From NCBI GenBank assembly GCA_934045075.1, contig OW203746.1, positions 248,001-312,000 of the forward strand: a DNA stretch of 64,000 bases, read 5' to 3'. Below the pieces are notes generated by a model, which did not search any database, was not told the origin of the DNA, and saw only the letters and a program-made list of their open reading frames with translations. Of the stretch, positions 52,786-64,000 are shown piece by piece. The DNA is from Yponomeuta sedellus. Taxonomy: Eukaryota; Arthropoda; Insecta; Lepidoptera; Yponomeutidae. The stretch's first letter is position 1. Each line of letters opens with the position of its first letter. The translations under genes and the position numbers were made by a program.

Positions 52786-53507
52786 AATTCGAGGCGGGTA
52801 TAGACTTGTTATAATTATTTAATTTTCAGTTTTGAGAATATCGCTAGGTACCTACGAGTATATGGGCTCTTTGAATTTCTCAAAAAAGAGCGTGACAGAA
52901 CGTTACCTGCTTGTACTTAGGTAGGTAGGTACTTGGTAACCGGCCTATAGTACCTAAGTAAGTAAACCATCAATTGCAGCTCCCAGATGTTCCATACTAG
53001 GTACTTAATTTGTTTGTTTAAATGTTTAAAGGTTGTTAATGTTTAGCGGTATCACTTGAGATTACCATGCCGAAGGTCGTAGGTTCGATTAGTTTAGAAT
53101 CACATTTACGAGTAGGTAGTTGTGTTGTGTGGAATTTATTTTATTTGTTTAAAGGGTTTCTGTGAGCCCAAGTTAATGAAGTTTGAGTCTTTGTTACACT
53201 TCATTCGGTTTTCGTCTAATTGTGATGTAGACGCACCTTTAGCGCACACACTCGAGCCTGACAGCGAGCGCCAGCGACTCAGTAAATAAATGGATCGGCA
53301 GCAGACACCCGACACCGCTGTATCTATGTATAGTCATCTATGGAGATAGATATTACAGGTTCCTATCTACGTACATAATAACACCTATAGGCTATACTTT
53401 AACAGTCTTATTTATAAAAACACAAATACTTAAACGCCGCCGCCGATTAAAAATGCCTGTACCTATGTTTATTATCTAAAAGAGTGTTCCAGGTTACTTC
53501 ATTTAGG

Positions 53508-53615
53508 TATGGAAATATGGCAGTTTTGGACTAAAAAGTTACAGTTTAAGGGTAGAATCTTGTTTACTAAATTGGACAAGTAAGAATAAATTTTAATAGA
53601 CTGTACAAGTAAAAA
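53508..53615. repeat. MITE family H, one end
   Basis: 'GGTAGAATCTTGTTTACTAA' and 'GACAAGTAAGAATAAATTTT' match the right end of the copy at 37766. Confidence 0.65.
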
Positions 53616-54746
53616 TCTGTGGTTACGTAACCGCAGAAGAGTTTTAGTGAGAGCGTGATTTTATAAATAAGGCCGTAAATCTAAAGCTTGCTTTTGTCGT
53701 ATAGGTTCTCGCAATGGGGAATTTGCCTCATTTTTTATGGATGCTTTAGGCAGTTTGTTTTGGTGTCTTTCGGCTCGAACGTCGGTAGTTCAACACTTTC
53801 ATATTGGTACTATACACATCATAAAAGTCCCTTCGGGACGTTCGCGCAGACAAGGAAGAAGTGTAACGAAAGTACCCGAAGCTATAAGTACATTCAACAT
53901 GATCTTTAACCGATACGGTTAAGGTGCAGAATTGATTGCCGCAGTAGCGCTACCTATTTCGCTCACGCTAATATTGCCAAACTAATAGTCACCTGCATCG
54001 ATGACGTTGTATCAACCAATAGCAACATAGGCGCGCGGCCTGCCATAAAATGAAACTATCTGATTGGTCGATTAACTTGCCGCACATCCAAAATTTGGTC
54101 ATCTGCGCAGGTACATCCGCGAGACTTATTTCTTGTGTAGCACTGTACCTACTTGGTCGCGCTGACTGTCAGCCACCATGAACTATTAAGAAATTACTAA
54201 ACACACGTTTATGTATATAGGTATCCTATAGACACGTCCCACAGGGCGCAGACCTTTCCAGCCCGCGTGCCCACCGCGGATTAGCATTTTCAAACGCTGA
54301 ACACTTCAAACACTCAGGTTTCCTCACGATGATTTCCTTCGGTGAGCGAGTGCAATCGCTTCTACAATTTTACAAATGCACGTAACTTGGAATACTTATG
54401 TATTTACATTTGGAACATGAAAGGATTTGAATCACTACCTCTGGAATGTGGGTTCTACCGCCGCTGTTAACCACCAAACAAATTAACATGCGAGTAGGTA
54501 ATCGTGTTCTCTTTAGGGATTTTCGATTTTCGGCAAAGCCATTAATTGAACCCGCGACCGCCGCCGCCGGCCGATCTCCGCGTGCAAATATTGACTCGGG
54601 AGTCGGGGCTTTGCCCTTCGCGGGCGCTCCGCTGTTTGTTTGTTCCCGGTTATTATCGTACTCAATCCGTTCAGATGACTCGTGGACAGAGCGACAATTC
54701 TCGGTGTATCTTTAAAGGATTGTACGAAACAGCCGGGAGACATAGA

Positions 54747-54870
54747 GCCAGTTTCTGAGTTGAGAATTTCTCAATTCAGAAAATCGCTAAGTAAATAGTT
54801 AACTGTAGTGCTGTCTCCTTGAATTTCTCAGAAAAGAGCGGGACAGAACGTTACTTAACTCAGAAACCGT
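54747..54870. mobile_element. MITE family L, compact copy
   Basis: Begins 'AGTTTCTGAGTTGAGAATTT' and ends 'TTACTTAACTCAGAAACCGT', an inverted pair. The interior has a secondary palindrome 'GAGAATTTCTCAATTC'. Confidence 0.65.
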
Positions 54871-55049
54871 CCCCATATTGTGCGGACGAAATTTTACCTA
54901 TTTCGTCCGCGCAGTATTGAAATCCAACTGTGTCTAGGCACTTACCTACTTTTAAAAGATCTGTCTTCCAACCGTTTATAAAAACACAATTCCTCTAAAG
55001 CAATCTTTAGAGTACCTAAGTTTGATTACGCTCTAGTTGGGTACGTACT

Positions 55050-55150
55050 GCAGTGTCCGAGTGGTCCTTTCACCCATGTAGTGTGAGTGAAGATGCTACT
55101 GGACGCTGTATAAATCATCTTATCACGTACTTAGATGCAAAGGCCAATGT
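55050..55150 (+). repeat. Interspersed repeat E, copy 3
   Basis: 'GTGTGAGTGAAGATGCTACT' with the shared downstream block. Confidence 0.65.
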
Positions 55151-55171
55151 TAGGAGTTTTCCTTGTAAAAT

Positions 55172-55495
55172 CAAATACCTAGTATAACCATATACTAGGT
55201 ATTTGAACTAAAACTTTCGTAAGTACAACACATTGTAGATTTTTGGTCCGGATCTACTTACGGGTGTTGTTATATCGAAAGAGTCAGACCAGGTTTCGCT
55301 CCGATTTGCAGAGCTTGCCCGCATGTGAGACGAGCAACCGACGACGCGAGCTCCGTCTCTGCTCACCATGAGCTTGCGAATCGGAGCGAAACCTAGTCGG
55401 ACTCTTCCGATATAACGAAACCCGTAAGTACCTAGATCCGGACTAAAAGTCTACAATGTTGTAGACTTTTAGTATTTTATACTAGGTATTTTAAT
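55172..55495. mobile_element. MITE with long inverted arms and hairpin tips
   Basis: The left arm with 'GATCTACTTACGGGTGTTGT', 'GAAAGAGTCAGACCAGGTTT' and 'CGCTCCGATT' is mirrored at the right by 'AATCGGAGCGAAACCTAGTC' and 'CCGTAAGTACCTAGATCCGG'. Each tip carries its own small palindrome (AAATACCTAGTATA at the left, CTAAAAGTCTACAA at the right). Confidence 0.85.
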
Positions 55496-55761
55496 CAGAG
55501 CTTTTAGAGTGTTTTAGGAAATTCTTCTTAGAGTCATTTTATTTAATCTGCGGTTACGTCTGTCCTTGTAGTAAAATCAGACTATTTTAACAAGCGATTT
55601 TGGAGTGTTTGAAGGAGTTATGTTATTAAATAAGATCATTATCTTTATCCTAAGATCATTTTATCAGATTGTTTTATCATTGTAAGTCATTGTCTTTTTC
55701 CAAAAAGTAATTTAAAATTTTATTAATTTAAAATTCTTTCTAAGCAAATTGATTACATTTA

Positions 55762-55950
55762 TTATAAAAACCTATTTAAAGGCTAAAAATTCCACCCATA
55801 CCGGTATTCGAACCCACGACCTCTGGCTATCCGTGCCAGCGCTCTTTCCAACTGAGCTAATGGGCGACTCACCAGCATCAGTGAAATTTCGAACCTCTTT
55901 ACAATATTCTCTGTATTAGGTACTTACGTACAGTGCATTAAAAAAAAAGA
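55762..55950 (-). mobile_element. SINE family A, minus copy
   Basis: 'AAAACCTATTTAAAGGCTAA', B box 'CCGGTATTCGAACCCACGAC', A box complement 'CCAACTGAGCTAATGGGCGA'. Confidence 0.72.
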
Positions 55951-56369
55951 ATGTAATACATGTATTATGTTAAGTTTTACTATTGACCAGTTGGCTGAAA
56001 ATGACTGAAGCCTCTGACTTCTGACTCAGCTTTCTGTAATAGGGCCCGTGTTGTAACGGCATGTTAAGTTTCGTCACCGACGTAACCAAGAATGAAAAAT
56101 CATAGTATCCTCTATGATTTTTCGTTACCCTGTGTAGGGTTTCGTTTCCTAGATAGATATAATAGCACTATTAATTTGTACCTTCAATTTTCCTAACTCG
56201 GCCCTCGGCACTCGACGCTAAACCCGATCAATCACTTGGAGGAGCGCAGTGGACTGGCGGATGCACTCAATAGTCTACAGTAGCCGGGAGACGCGGGTTC
56301 TTAATGGGGGGTATTCACCAGCACTCGGTAATGGGTCCCAGTTACTGTACTAGCGATTGAGATACACTC

Positions 56370-56430
56370 TGAAGGTTGTCTGGAACATATCACTTTTAGA
56401 GCTACGATTTGTACTCTTAGGTTAAGAAGT
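56370..56430 (+). repeat. LINE 3' tail fragment (family I)
   Basis: 'GAAGGTTGTCTGGAACATAT' and 'ACTCTTAGGTTAAGAAGTAT' as near 21650-21710. Confidence 0.5.
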
Positions 56431-56964
56431 ATGTGAGTAATTTCCTTTTTTATGTACTCTATGTTGATATACTACACGAAAAAGTCGACAGTAACCGGTG
56501 GACATGAACCTGGCTATTCACCAGTATTCAGTGTACCATCTCAGATGCCGAACTGTGGCTGATCACGAATCAAAAACTTGTAGTCTAAGACGTCAGGGCG
56601 TTGGCTAGAACATCCCCACCACCACCTCTCGAAGTAGCTTTCGCCTGGAAACCCGCCGGAGGCTCTCGATGACCCGGAAGACCGTGCCAGAAAACGGATC
56701 TCTCTGAGCAGTAAAGAAGAAAGAGAGTACCAGAGCTACCATCCTTAGCCATGAACAGTGATAAAAAATGTAAAGCCCTTGTCTCAACTTCACGGAGGAG
56801 TAAGGGGACCAAAAAAGAAGGAGAATTTGATCAAGGTGTTGTTTTTTTTAATTTGAAATGTAGGTGCTGCAACGACGCAAGGATTAGACGTTGTGAATAA
56901 AATGTTCAAAAGTACATATTTATAATAATGTTTATACTACGTGTTCTTGATATAAATCATTGGC

Positions 56965-57070
56965 AGGCTGTACTAGTCCACTGCTGGACATAGCCCTCCC
57001 CTAATGAGCGCAACACTTTGTGCCATCATTGGGGTAATGCCCATAAACCCCACGCTGGGCATGCGGGGAA
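56965..57070 (-). repeat. Repeat C, 3' fragment in reverse
   Basis: 'ACTAGTCCACTGCTGGACAT' and 'CCCACGCTGGGCATGCGG'. Confidence 0.65.
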
Positions 57071-58021
57071 TAGAAAACCTCATTTTCAGTATTTCCAATA
57101 CCTACTTTATCAAAAGTTCCACGAAGATTGACCACAGATTAAATAGGTTTTAAGATTGACCACTTCATATTTCAACATTGTATGAAAACTATTTATAAAA
57201 TTTTTATAATTTTATTTTTTTTCTTATTAGAAGTGCCTTGATTATCGATACTGAAAACGGTTTTCAGGTTTTGCGTTATTTCAAAAATTGCAGGTCCGAT
57301 GTGATTAAGATGTTACCGAGCCGGGAGCTCCAGAATAGCTATCTCCATCACCTCTTTAGCGATTTGATGAGTAATCAAGTAATAAACTGGGAGCGGCGAC
57401 CATCGACCAATAACCATCTGTAATTAGTTTACATCGGGTGCGCGCGCGCCACGTGCCTCCGGGATACGTGTTAAGGGTGCGCGCCCACCGTGCGATTGGA
57501 CGGGACACGTTAAAATATTCCCCAATTTTATACACGGTGTTCTAGAAGCGACCCTGTGGAGCGACCAACTGTGGAGGTTAATATACTCATTGTTAACGTA
57601 TTCATGATTACGATACTTGCTCTACATTTATCGTAATCGAGGAACAGCTGATATTTTCGCCGCAGTTTACTGCATTACTGGCTCTAACTCTTAAATAAAA
57701 CATTCTATACAATTTTATTATGATCACTACTATCTTTAAGCCATGAAGGGTAGGAAAAATTATTGAGTGAATAAGTACCTCATCTAATCAATGCATATAC
57801 ATCTCATCAACGACGACTAATTAAGTTAACAGTATTTACATTTACAAAATTAGTTCTATACAAAATTATAGACCGCCGTTGGGCAGAGTTCCTGTAAAGA
57901 ACGCTAGCAGCGTTCCCTCTCTGAATCAGATGGAAGGTGGCAAACTCTTTTCCATATCTCTCCGGGATGTAGAAGAGAGACACATCAACCAAGCTGGTAC
58001 CTATTAAGCTAAACTTATGCA

Positions 58022-58090
58022 ATGTCGAACCCGGGACCTCTCGCATGGTAGGCAGATGCGCTGCCGCTGCACCACAGAGGTCGTCACAAA
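58022..58090 (-). repeat. SINE family M tRNA-like head
   Basis: Minus strand: 'GACCTCTGTGGTGCAGCGGC' and 'GGTCCCGGGTTCG', close to the head at 20760-20826. Confidence 0.6.
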
Positions 58091-58454
58091 CAAACATACT
58101 TTATTGAAATAAAACACCCCACGTAAAGCTAAACTCAGGCATCACTGATTTGATTGTGCCCACTTCCGCCACAACCCCTTAATACTCTGTTAGAGGAAGC
58201 ACTTGCAGTTTAATAGCCATGTTTTAATATAGCCGTCGACCCTCCCGCATACGCTACTTACAACTAATAACTTAATAACAACGTTGGGTCTTCTCTTTCA
58301 CTGTCATAGATTTTCTAATCCGATGGGATTGACCAGCTCACCATATTTGTAACTGGCCACTGTTTTTTTGGTTATAATAAAAATAAATTGTTTATTGGCA
58401 ACCAAAAATAGAGTTTCCGTCCTTATGGTGGAGACACAACATTTTGCGAATTTG

Positions 58455-58600
58455 TAGTCGTAATACGAGTACCACACGCTAACAATGAAGGATAACATAA
58501 TGAGGAAACCCGCGGCTTTGTTGGCTCCGCACGTATCGACTAGTCTTTCCTGTGGGCTAAGCCGACTAAGCTGTCAGGATGGTATAGGTGCTGGGCAAGC
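58455..58600 (+). repeat. SINE family G body
   Basis: 'AATACGAGTACCACACGCTA', 'ATAATGAGGAAACCCGCG' and 'CTAGTCTTTCCTGTGGGCTA'. The last block also occurs reversed near 16140. Confidence 0.5.
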
Positions 58601-58617
58601 CTTCACCATCTATAAAA

Positions 58618-58735
58618 CCATGTCCCAGGCACTACAGCATCCGAGTGGTCTCTTCACCCATCTAGTGTGAGTGAAGATGCCACTGGACGCTGTACAAATC
58701 ATCTCATTACGTTGATGCAAAAGGTGGAGACACAT
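58618..58735 (+). repeat. Interspersed repeat E, copy 4
   Basis: 'ATGTCCCAGGCACTACAGCA', 'GTGTGAGTGAAGATGCCACT' and 'ATCTCATTACGTTGATGCAA'. Confidence 0.68.
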
Positions 58736-58934
58736 AACATGAAATTAGATTAAAACAGGGAGAGAAGCAGGCCCTTGAACTAGGAAGAAAAACCTGTGTC
58801 TCAGGTACATGCCTCCCCATCTACTACGGCTAATACAACGTAGCTTGATAGATAAAAAATCCTATTTTATTACATTAGCAACTCTAAAGGTTATATGAAT
58901 AAAATGAATTTATAAATATATATAACTTCCACGT

Positions 58935-59400
58935 AATACAGCCACATGTTCCGGTCCCAAACTAGCATACCCTGGTGTATGGTAACCAGGGCAAGGACGT
59001 TGCAAACATGGCAATACACCCAAACTCAGACTATTCATCATCATCATCATCAGCCCACCTCTGCCCACTGCTGGGTATAGGCCTTTTCCCCATTATGCCA
59101 AGCCTCACGGTCTCTCGCCATCCTCATCTAAGGACCCTCCACTGACTCTGCCACATCGTCTGACCATCGGGCCGCTGGTCTGCCCACCGACCGCTTTCCC
59201 GTTCTCGGCCGCCACTCCGTGACTGCTCTGGTCCACCTGCCGTCTTCCCGCCTTGCCAAGTGCCCCGCCCACCTCCACTTTAGTCTCGAGATCCGGTCCC
59301 CTACATCGTCAAACTTCGACTCAGACTATTATTACAAATGAACTGTGACCCACCGAGGAAAACGAATTCACGGCCTCCGGTATGGTAATCAGACGTGATT
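58935..59400. mobile_element. SINE family F split by an RTE fragment
   Basis: The 5' part (about 58945-59035) has 'CAAACTAGCATACCCTGG' and 'GCAATACACCCAAACTCAGA'. It resumes at 59331 with degraded tRNA-like text 'CCTCCGGTATGGTAATCAGA'. Confidence 0.7.
59036..59318 (-). mobile_element. Second truncated RTE-type LINE fragment
   Basis: Minus strand; same 3' end as 13412-13837, with (GAT)n tail at 59036-59050. It is flanked by the 12 bp duplication ACTCAGACTATT (59024-59035 and 59319-59330). Confidence 0.88.
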
Positions 59401-59465
59401 GGATGTTTGTTACTCAATCACGCAAAAACGGCTGAACGGTTTTCTATGAAACTTGGCGTACAGAC

Positions 59466-59923
59466 ACAGTCTATTTATCCTTACTTGTTCATTTTCGTTC
59501 AAACAACATTCTACCTGTAAAGTAATGGCTTTTTAGTCGAACACTGCCATATTCCCATAAACGAAATAATCGGGGTGTTGGCGACAGACCTTTTTTTATT
59601 GTTTTGACTTTTTGTACATATTATTGTCTTTTTATACTTGTGTCAGTTTTTAAATTCAGTTCGCTGTCTGTTCTTAAAAGTTGTCTGGTAAATATTATGG
59701 AATAAACACGGTTTTATAAATAAATGATTAACCTATTATTAAAACAGAAAGGTAGGGCACCATACGGTGCTTAACACGGAGACTCTATTTCAGATAACAG
59801 GCGGCAAATTTTATAAACAAAATTCATGAACTCGCGAGATTATGTCTAGTTTTGGCATCAAATATCAATCTTGAGGTTAGAATCTTGTTTACAAAATTGG
59901 AGAAGTAAAAATAAATAGACTGT
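59466..59923. mobile_element. MITE family H, long copy
   Basis: Left 'ACAGTCTATTTATCCTTACT' and right 'AGTAAAAATAAATAGACTGT' are inverted. The inside differs from the 37766 copy and contains an AATAAA near 59700. It may be two nested copies. Confidence 0.65.
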
Positions 59924-60414
59924 AGATAAATACTTAGAATATCTGGGCACTGTAACTACAGCAATATTTTATTCGTATAGCGAAACAGTTCATATCAAAT
60001 AATTAAAAGTACATTTTATTCCAGTTGCAAGTCACTTTCTTTAACAGAGACATACTCGTATAGCAAAGAAAGTACACTCTTATTTATATTTTCTTCTTTT
60101 ATGTTCTTTTCTTTGAAAGAACTCTACAAGCGAAAACACGTGGCCCGTCACTATCCCTGTTTACCCCTGCGATACCGCAGGCGTGAGTGTATGACTCGTT
60201 TCTCTTCTCTCAACTTACTGTGTGACTGCTTGTAGAGTCAACGAGTCGGCCAATAATAATGCCGCCCCTGTCATAATCGGTTAATGATCAATGTAATCGG
60301 TCAGTTATCGTAACGGCAATTGCTTCCGCAGCGGCACGAGCCGCTGATTGCTTTGTTTTAATCATTCCCGAACTGTGGGAACACGGGATTACTTATTAAG
60401 TTTTACACTATTTT

Positions 60415-60550
60415 TATTTTTAATGCACTAACCCGGGCTAAGGAACAAATTTAAAAACCTATTTAGAGGATAAAAATTTCACCCAATATTCTCTGTATTA
60501 CGTACAGGCAGCGACATCTGACTTAAGCAAATTGCATTACTTACAGCCCC
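60415..60550 (-). repeat. SINE family A with internal deletion
   Basis: The tail 'CACTAACCCGGGCTAAGGAA' and 'AAACCTATTTAGAGGATAAA' is joined directly to 'TTACGTACAGGCAGCGACAT'. The tRNA-like centre is missing. Confidence 0.65.
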
Positions 60551-61436
60551 TTACTTATTAAGTTTTGTTTTATTACGTTGCTTTTGATCGTATTGGTGTC
60601 AAAATACATTCCAAGGTACAGCACTGTATTCAACTTTCATTTATTGAATCATGACCGCATCGACTTAGGTACTAAACTTGATAAAGATAAAGAGTCCGGT
60701 TATAATTCATTTTAGGGTTGGCATTTAGGGTTGTGAATGGCAATCATGAAATCTTATTAGGTATACGTATAGGTGGCCACTGATGCATTTGGTTTAAGAT
60801 CACTTGAGAAAAGATGGTCAGAGTGGAGTTTTTTTTCCGCTGCCTTTTCTCCACTACAACACGGCCCAAAGGAAGTGGGTTACTTACATTTTATGTTGAC
60901 ATTCAGCAAACATAATGTAAATTCTTTACGTTGAAATAAATTGATTTGATTTCATTGATTCAATAATGTGTACTTATAAAGTTTTAGTTGAAAAATCTTC
61001 AATTATTTTACTTAAACATCTTAATCTTTTAAACGCTATCAACGTATATTTAGGTTCTTGTGGGTTTAGTTGCCCCTTTTAAAATCATAGTTAAGTACTT
61101 ATTTTTGAGTGTCTTGAAACTACGTCGTGTACTCTGTAAACTAACGTAAAATTACTTTGTTGTTAGAGTTAGTGTTCAAACAGTGGTAGATACCTAAATA
61201 AGGGGTGGACCAGTAATTTAACTATGGACGTTGGATGTGTAGGTGTGTCTAAGAACTACAAATCTACCCCATGACAACCTTAGAAGTTAACTATTAACTA
61301 TTCTAGACTATAATCTAGCTCTGTGCCAAATTTAATCCAAATCCGTTCAGCCATTCTGACGTGATTGAGTCACATACATTCATCCAAACTTTCGTTTTTA
61401 ACGTCATCACCTATAATAACAAATAAGGATGTATTC

Positions 61437-61619
61437 ATGTCGATGATGGGGGGCCAACAAGGGCAACAGTCGCAGATCGGCGGAGGAGTCAAGGGGTCGG
61501 CCGGGCCGGGGGCGTGGGTTCAATATTTGCTCGCATTAAGTGTTCAAACAGCCGCGAGATTAGTGCATATGGCGCGAGCTGCGAGACAGGTAGCGGGCTC
61601 TATGAGGAATCAGTTTTAG
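61437..61619 (+). CDS. Possible 60-residue ORF or terminal exon
   Basis: From ATG 61437: MSMMGGQQGQQSQIGGGVKG, then SAGPGAWVQYLLALSVQTAA, ending MRNQF with TAG at 61617. A Gln/Gly-rich start is followed by a hydrophobic-amphipathic stretch. The sequence is GC-rich against AT-rich flanks, and AATAAA follows near 61758. I do not recognise a family. It could be a last exon, a retrocopy fragment, or chance. Confidence 0.28.
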   Translation: MSMMGGQQGQQSQIGGGVKGSAGPGAWVQYLLALSVQTAARLVHMARAARQVAGSMRNQF

Positions 61620-61926
61620 CGAGCGGTCTTCCCAAGATAGATCCATTCCTTTGCTCTTCTCGCTATCGTGTATGCCAAGTTTATTAACCACCCGTCACGG
61701 CAATCTTTGTACCGCCACAGAATCCGTCTATACAATTCTTGTTACCGTAGAAACGCGATAAATAAATATGTTAGAGTTTGGCTTATTAAGGTTACGGTGA
61801 CAGTGAAATATTATCCCGCAGGAACCCATTTCCGGGATACTAATTATAAGATACCTACGATAAAAATATTCTGTAGGTATACCGGAATATTGTAACATAT
61901 AAGTAATTATATCATGTAAGTAGGTA

Positions 61927-63215
61927 CATAGGCTGCTACTTATGTATGCGGAATCTGGGATTCCAATAATTTTAAACGCAATGTCTGACCTCCATGGTCA
62001 AATTCGTTCTTTTTTTAAATACTGGCCGCTAATATTTTTCTCTTATATACGTTAGTGTTTTGTTTTTGTTGGGTTTAAAATGTCATATCGCTGAAAAAAT
62101 GGAACTCACTCGTGAAAATATTCGTGCTATGATTTATTACGATTTTCGACGTGGCTTAACGCAACAACAGTGCGTAGATCAATTAACTTCGACGTTTGGT
62201 GGTGAAGCTCCATCAAAAACGACTGTGTATCACTGGTTTAGTGAGTTTAATCGCGGGCGCAGTAAGCTCACGGACGAAGTTAAAGAAGGTCGCCCGAAAT
62301 CGGTGGTTGTGCCACAAAATATTGAAGCTGTGCGAAAACTAATAATGCAAGACCGCCATGTTACGTATCGCGAGATAGAGGCTATTCTGGGCATATGTAT
62401 GACGAGCATTCATAGGATATTACATAAACATTTGTCTGTAAAAAAAATTTGTTTGCGTTGGATCCCGCACAACTTAACTCAGGATCAAAAGATGCTCGCG
62501 TCGAATGGTGCAAGAAAACCTTAAAAAAATTCAACGGAGGCGACTCAAAATCTGTTTATAATATCTACACAGGTGATGAATCCTGGATCTACGCGTACGA
62601 TCCTGAAACTAAACAACAATCAACAGTTTGGGTGTTTCAAAATGAGCCGAACCCTACGAAAGTGGCTCGTGCAAAAAGCACTGTAAAGCAAATGGTGGCC
62701 TGCTTTTTTGGTATTAATGGCCATGTGGCTACAATACCACTGGAGAATCGCAGAACGGTTAATTCGGAGTGGTACACGACCATTTGTTTGCCGGAAGTAT
62801 TTGAAGGAATACGCCAAAACAACCAGCGACGCAGAATCATACTTCACCATGACAATGCCAGCTGTCATACATCTCAGGAAACAACTACATTTTTGGATGG
62901 TCAGAAAATAGAATTGATGGGTCATCCACCGTACAACCCTGATTTGGCTCCCAATGATTTCTATTTATTCCCAAATGTAAAGAATAAATTACACGGTCAA
63001 CGATTTTCGACCCGTGAAGATGCCGTAGATGCGTTCAAACAGCACGTTTTGGAGATACCTCAATTAGAGCGGAAAAAGTGTTTTACAAATTGGTTTCATC
63101 GAATGCAAAAGTGCATCGATCATAGTGGAGAATACTTTGAAAAACAATAAAAGCATATTTAGCCATATACATTTGTTTATTTTTTCTATTCCGCACACAT
63201 AAGTAGCAGCCCTCG
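61927..63215 (+). mobile_element. mariner element 2 (1289 bp)
   Basis: Inverted ends of about 28 bp sharing GGCTGCTACTTATGT and TGCGGAAT, flanked by TA at 61925-61926 and 63216-63217. It belongs to a different subfamily from element 1 by both ends and protein. Confidence 0.93.
62099..63150 (+). pseudogene. mariner transposase with one frameshift
   Basis: Starts MELTRENIRAMIYYDFRRGL, with two helix-turn-helix motifs (SKTTVYHWFSEFNRGR; TSIHRILHKHL). The catalytic core has YTGDESWIYAYDPETKQQS, LHHDNASCHTS and YNPDLAPNDFYLF, with 34 residues between the last two Asp (DD34D). The tail ends SGEYFEKQ. A one-base loss near 62491-62496 moves the frame: the first part ends at TAA 62522, and the second part is open from 62449 to 63150. 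No other break is seen. Confidence 0.94.
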
Positions 63216-63217
63216 TA

Positions 63218-64000
63218 TCATATTAATTATGAAATTGGAATTATATTACAATGTAATTTAAGCTATAAGCTTCTGCTTAGATTTTATGCTTAAATAACAA
63301 ATCGACGACGTTGTTACCTAATCTAAACATATGAATAAAGTTATAATGTTAGCACAAAGGAAAAAATATATACCTACCTATCCTGTCACGTCACAGCGTA
63401 GTCATATAAAGGTTTATAATATTATATCAATGTAGAGAACAGCACATAAAAAAATATGGACTGGATTGAAATCCAGGCGACATTTGAAACTATGAAAGCT
63501 GCTGAATTTTGCCTGTAATCATCACTGTAATTTCTGTGATAGCTATTAGCCAGAATTCGATTTAAATCCGGACTTGGCCCCCGTGGTGGAGTATGGCCTG
63601 ACATGCCTGCGATGCAGGAAGACACCCTTGCCCCAGCAGTGGGAACATACAAGGGTTGATAACGATAACGATTAAAAAAATTGAGATTCTAAAAAATCGG
63701 AAACAAAACCCTTCATGTTAATAATTCGTCCCTAAACTCCCAACTACTTATATCAATAAAGACATTTTAAAAGGACGAAAATATTCTTACACGCCTCAGC
63801 GTTTGATTCAAATATTGTATGTAACATCTGACACAATCCTCAGCTAATCCGTGGCCATTCACGAGTGTTCACAAAGCCTTCTTCCGTACGCAATTCATTC
63901 ACCTCTGTAGAGATTGTTACAGAAAGTTACCTTGACTAGAGAGCGACAACGTAGATAGCTTCCTTAGGATAGATTAAATAGCCGGCTTCATTTTACTTTG
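63218..64000. other. AT-rich intergenic end of window
   Basis: Contains a 5S-SINE 3' end (63563-63675). No gene recognised. Confidence 0.55.
63563..63675 (+). repeat. 5S rRNA-derived SINE, 3' end only
   Basis: 'CCGGACTTGGCCCCCGTGGT', 'CCCCAGCAGTGGGAACATAC' and 'AAGGGTTGATAACGATAACG'. The head is missing, as in a 5'-truncated insertion. Confidence 0.75.

Larger units (their letters stand above)
42242..61926. other. Transposon-rich intergenic region
   Basis: No multi-exon gene was recognised between the two mariners. Most ORFs here are within repeats. Stretches without any identified element are about 42500-43390, 43850-44720, 45525-46140, 46500-47020, 47310-48050, 48560-49280, 50050-51190, 51660-52190, 52800-53500, 53620-54290, 56440-56960, 57075-58010 and 60560-61430. 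They are AT-rich, with TAGGTAC-type short repeats. Confidence 0.55.

Overview
The window is nuclear DNA of an insect, most probably a moth or butterfly. It shows small coding exons in AT-rich introns, GT-AG splice sites, many tRNA-derived and 5S-rRNA-derived SINEs, RTE-type LINE tails, mariner and hAT-like elements, a Helitron-like end, and frequent short TAGGTAC-type tracts. No bacterial operons, CRISPR arrays or viral genes were seen.

The one host gene I can support is Pur-alpha, on the + strand. It encodes a PUR-repeat single-stranded DNA/RNA-binding protein. Seven coding pieces (10305-10335, 14022-14134, 17862-18026, 22422-22600, 25798-25903, 28432-28581, 29294-29326) join in frame into 258 residues with three PUR repeats. 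CpG-rich blocks at 2760-3120 and 4930-5275 are candidate promoters or non-coding first exons. A long 3' UTR probably follows, with candidate poly(A) signals near 31705 and 40559.

The main discovery is that two splice sites of this gene have become minisatellites. The acceptor of the fifth coding exon ends a perfect 7 x 43 bp array (25504-25804), in which every unit repeats the acceptor AG and the first bases of the exon. The donor of the sixth coding exon starts an array of about 15 units of 38 bp (28580-29175). Seven successive units after the real donor carry GTAAGTATG, a better U1 match than the donor that keeps the conserved frame. The two arrays bracket the exons of PUR repeat III. Upstream acceptors all lead to the same early stop; the choice of donor would give three different C-termini. 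A 40 bp degraded copy of exon 4 also lies in intron 4, directly against a MITE. The same MITE family sits in opposite orientation in introns 1 and 4, bracketing exons 2-4.

From about 29.3 to 40.6 kb the DNA is poor in SINEs and rich in GC blocks, minisatellites and hairpins, as expected of a long 3' UTR or a regulatory domain. From 40.9 kb to the end it is mostly intergenic and dense in transposons. There are two nearly intact mariners (40945-42239, one nonsense codon; 61927-63215, one frameshift), a 784 bp hAT-like foldback with 8 bp target duplications (44730-45513), several MITEs and SINEs, and nested insertions dated relative to each other by target duplications. A 60-residue ORF at 61437-61619 is the only other possible host coding piece, with low confidence.
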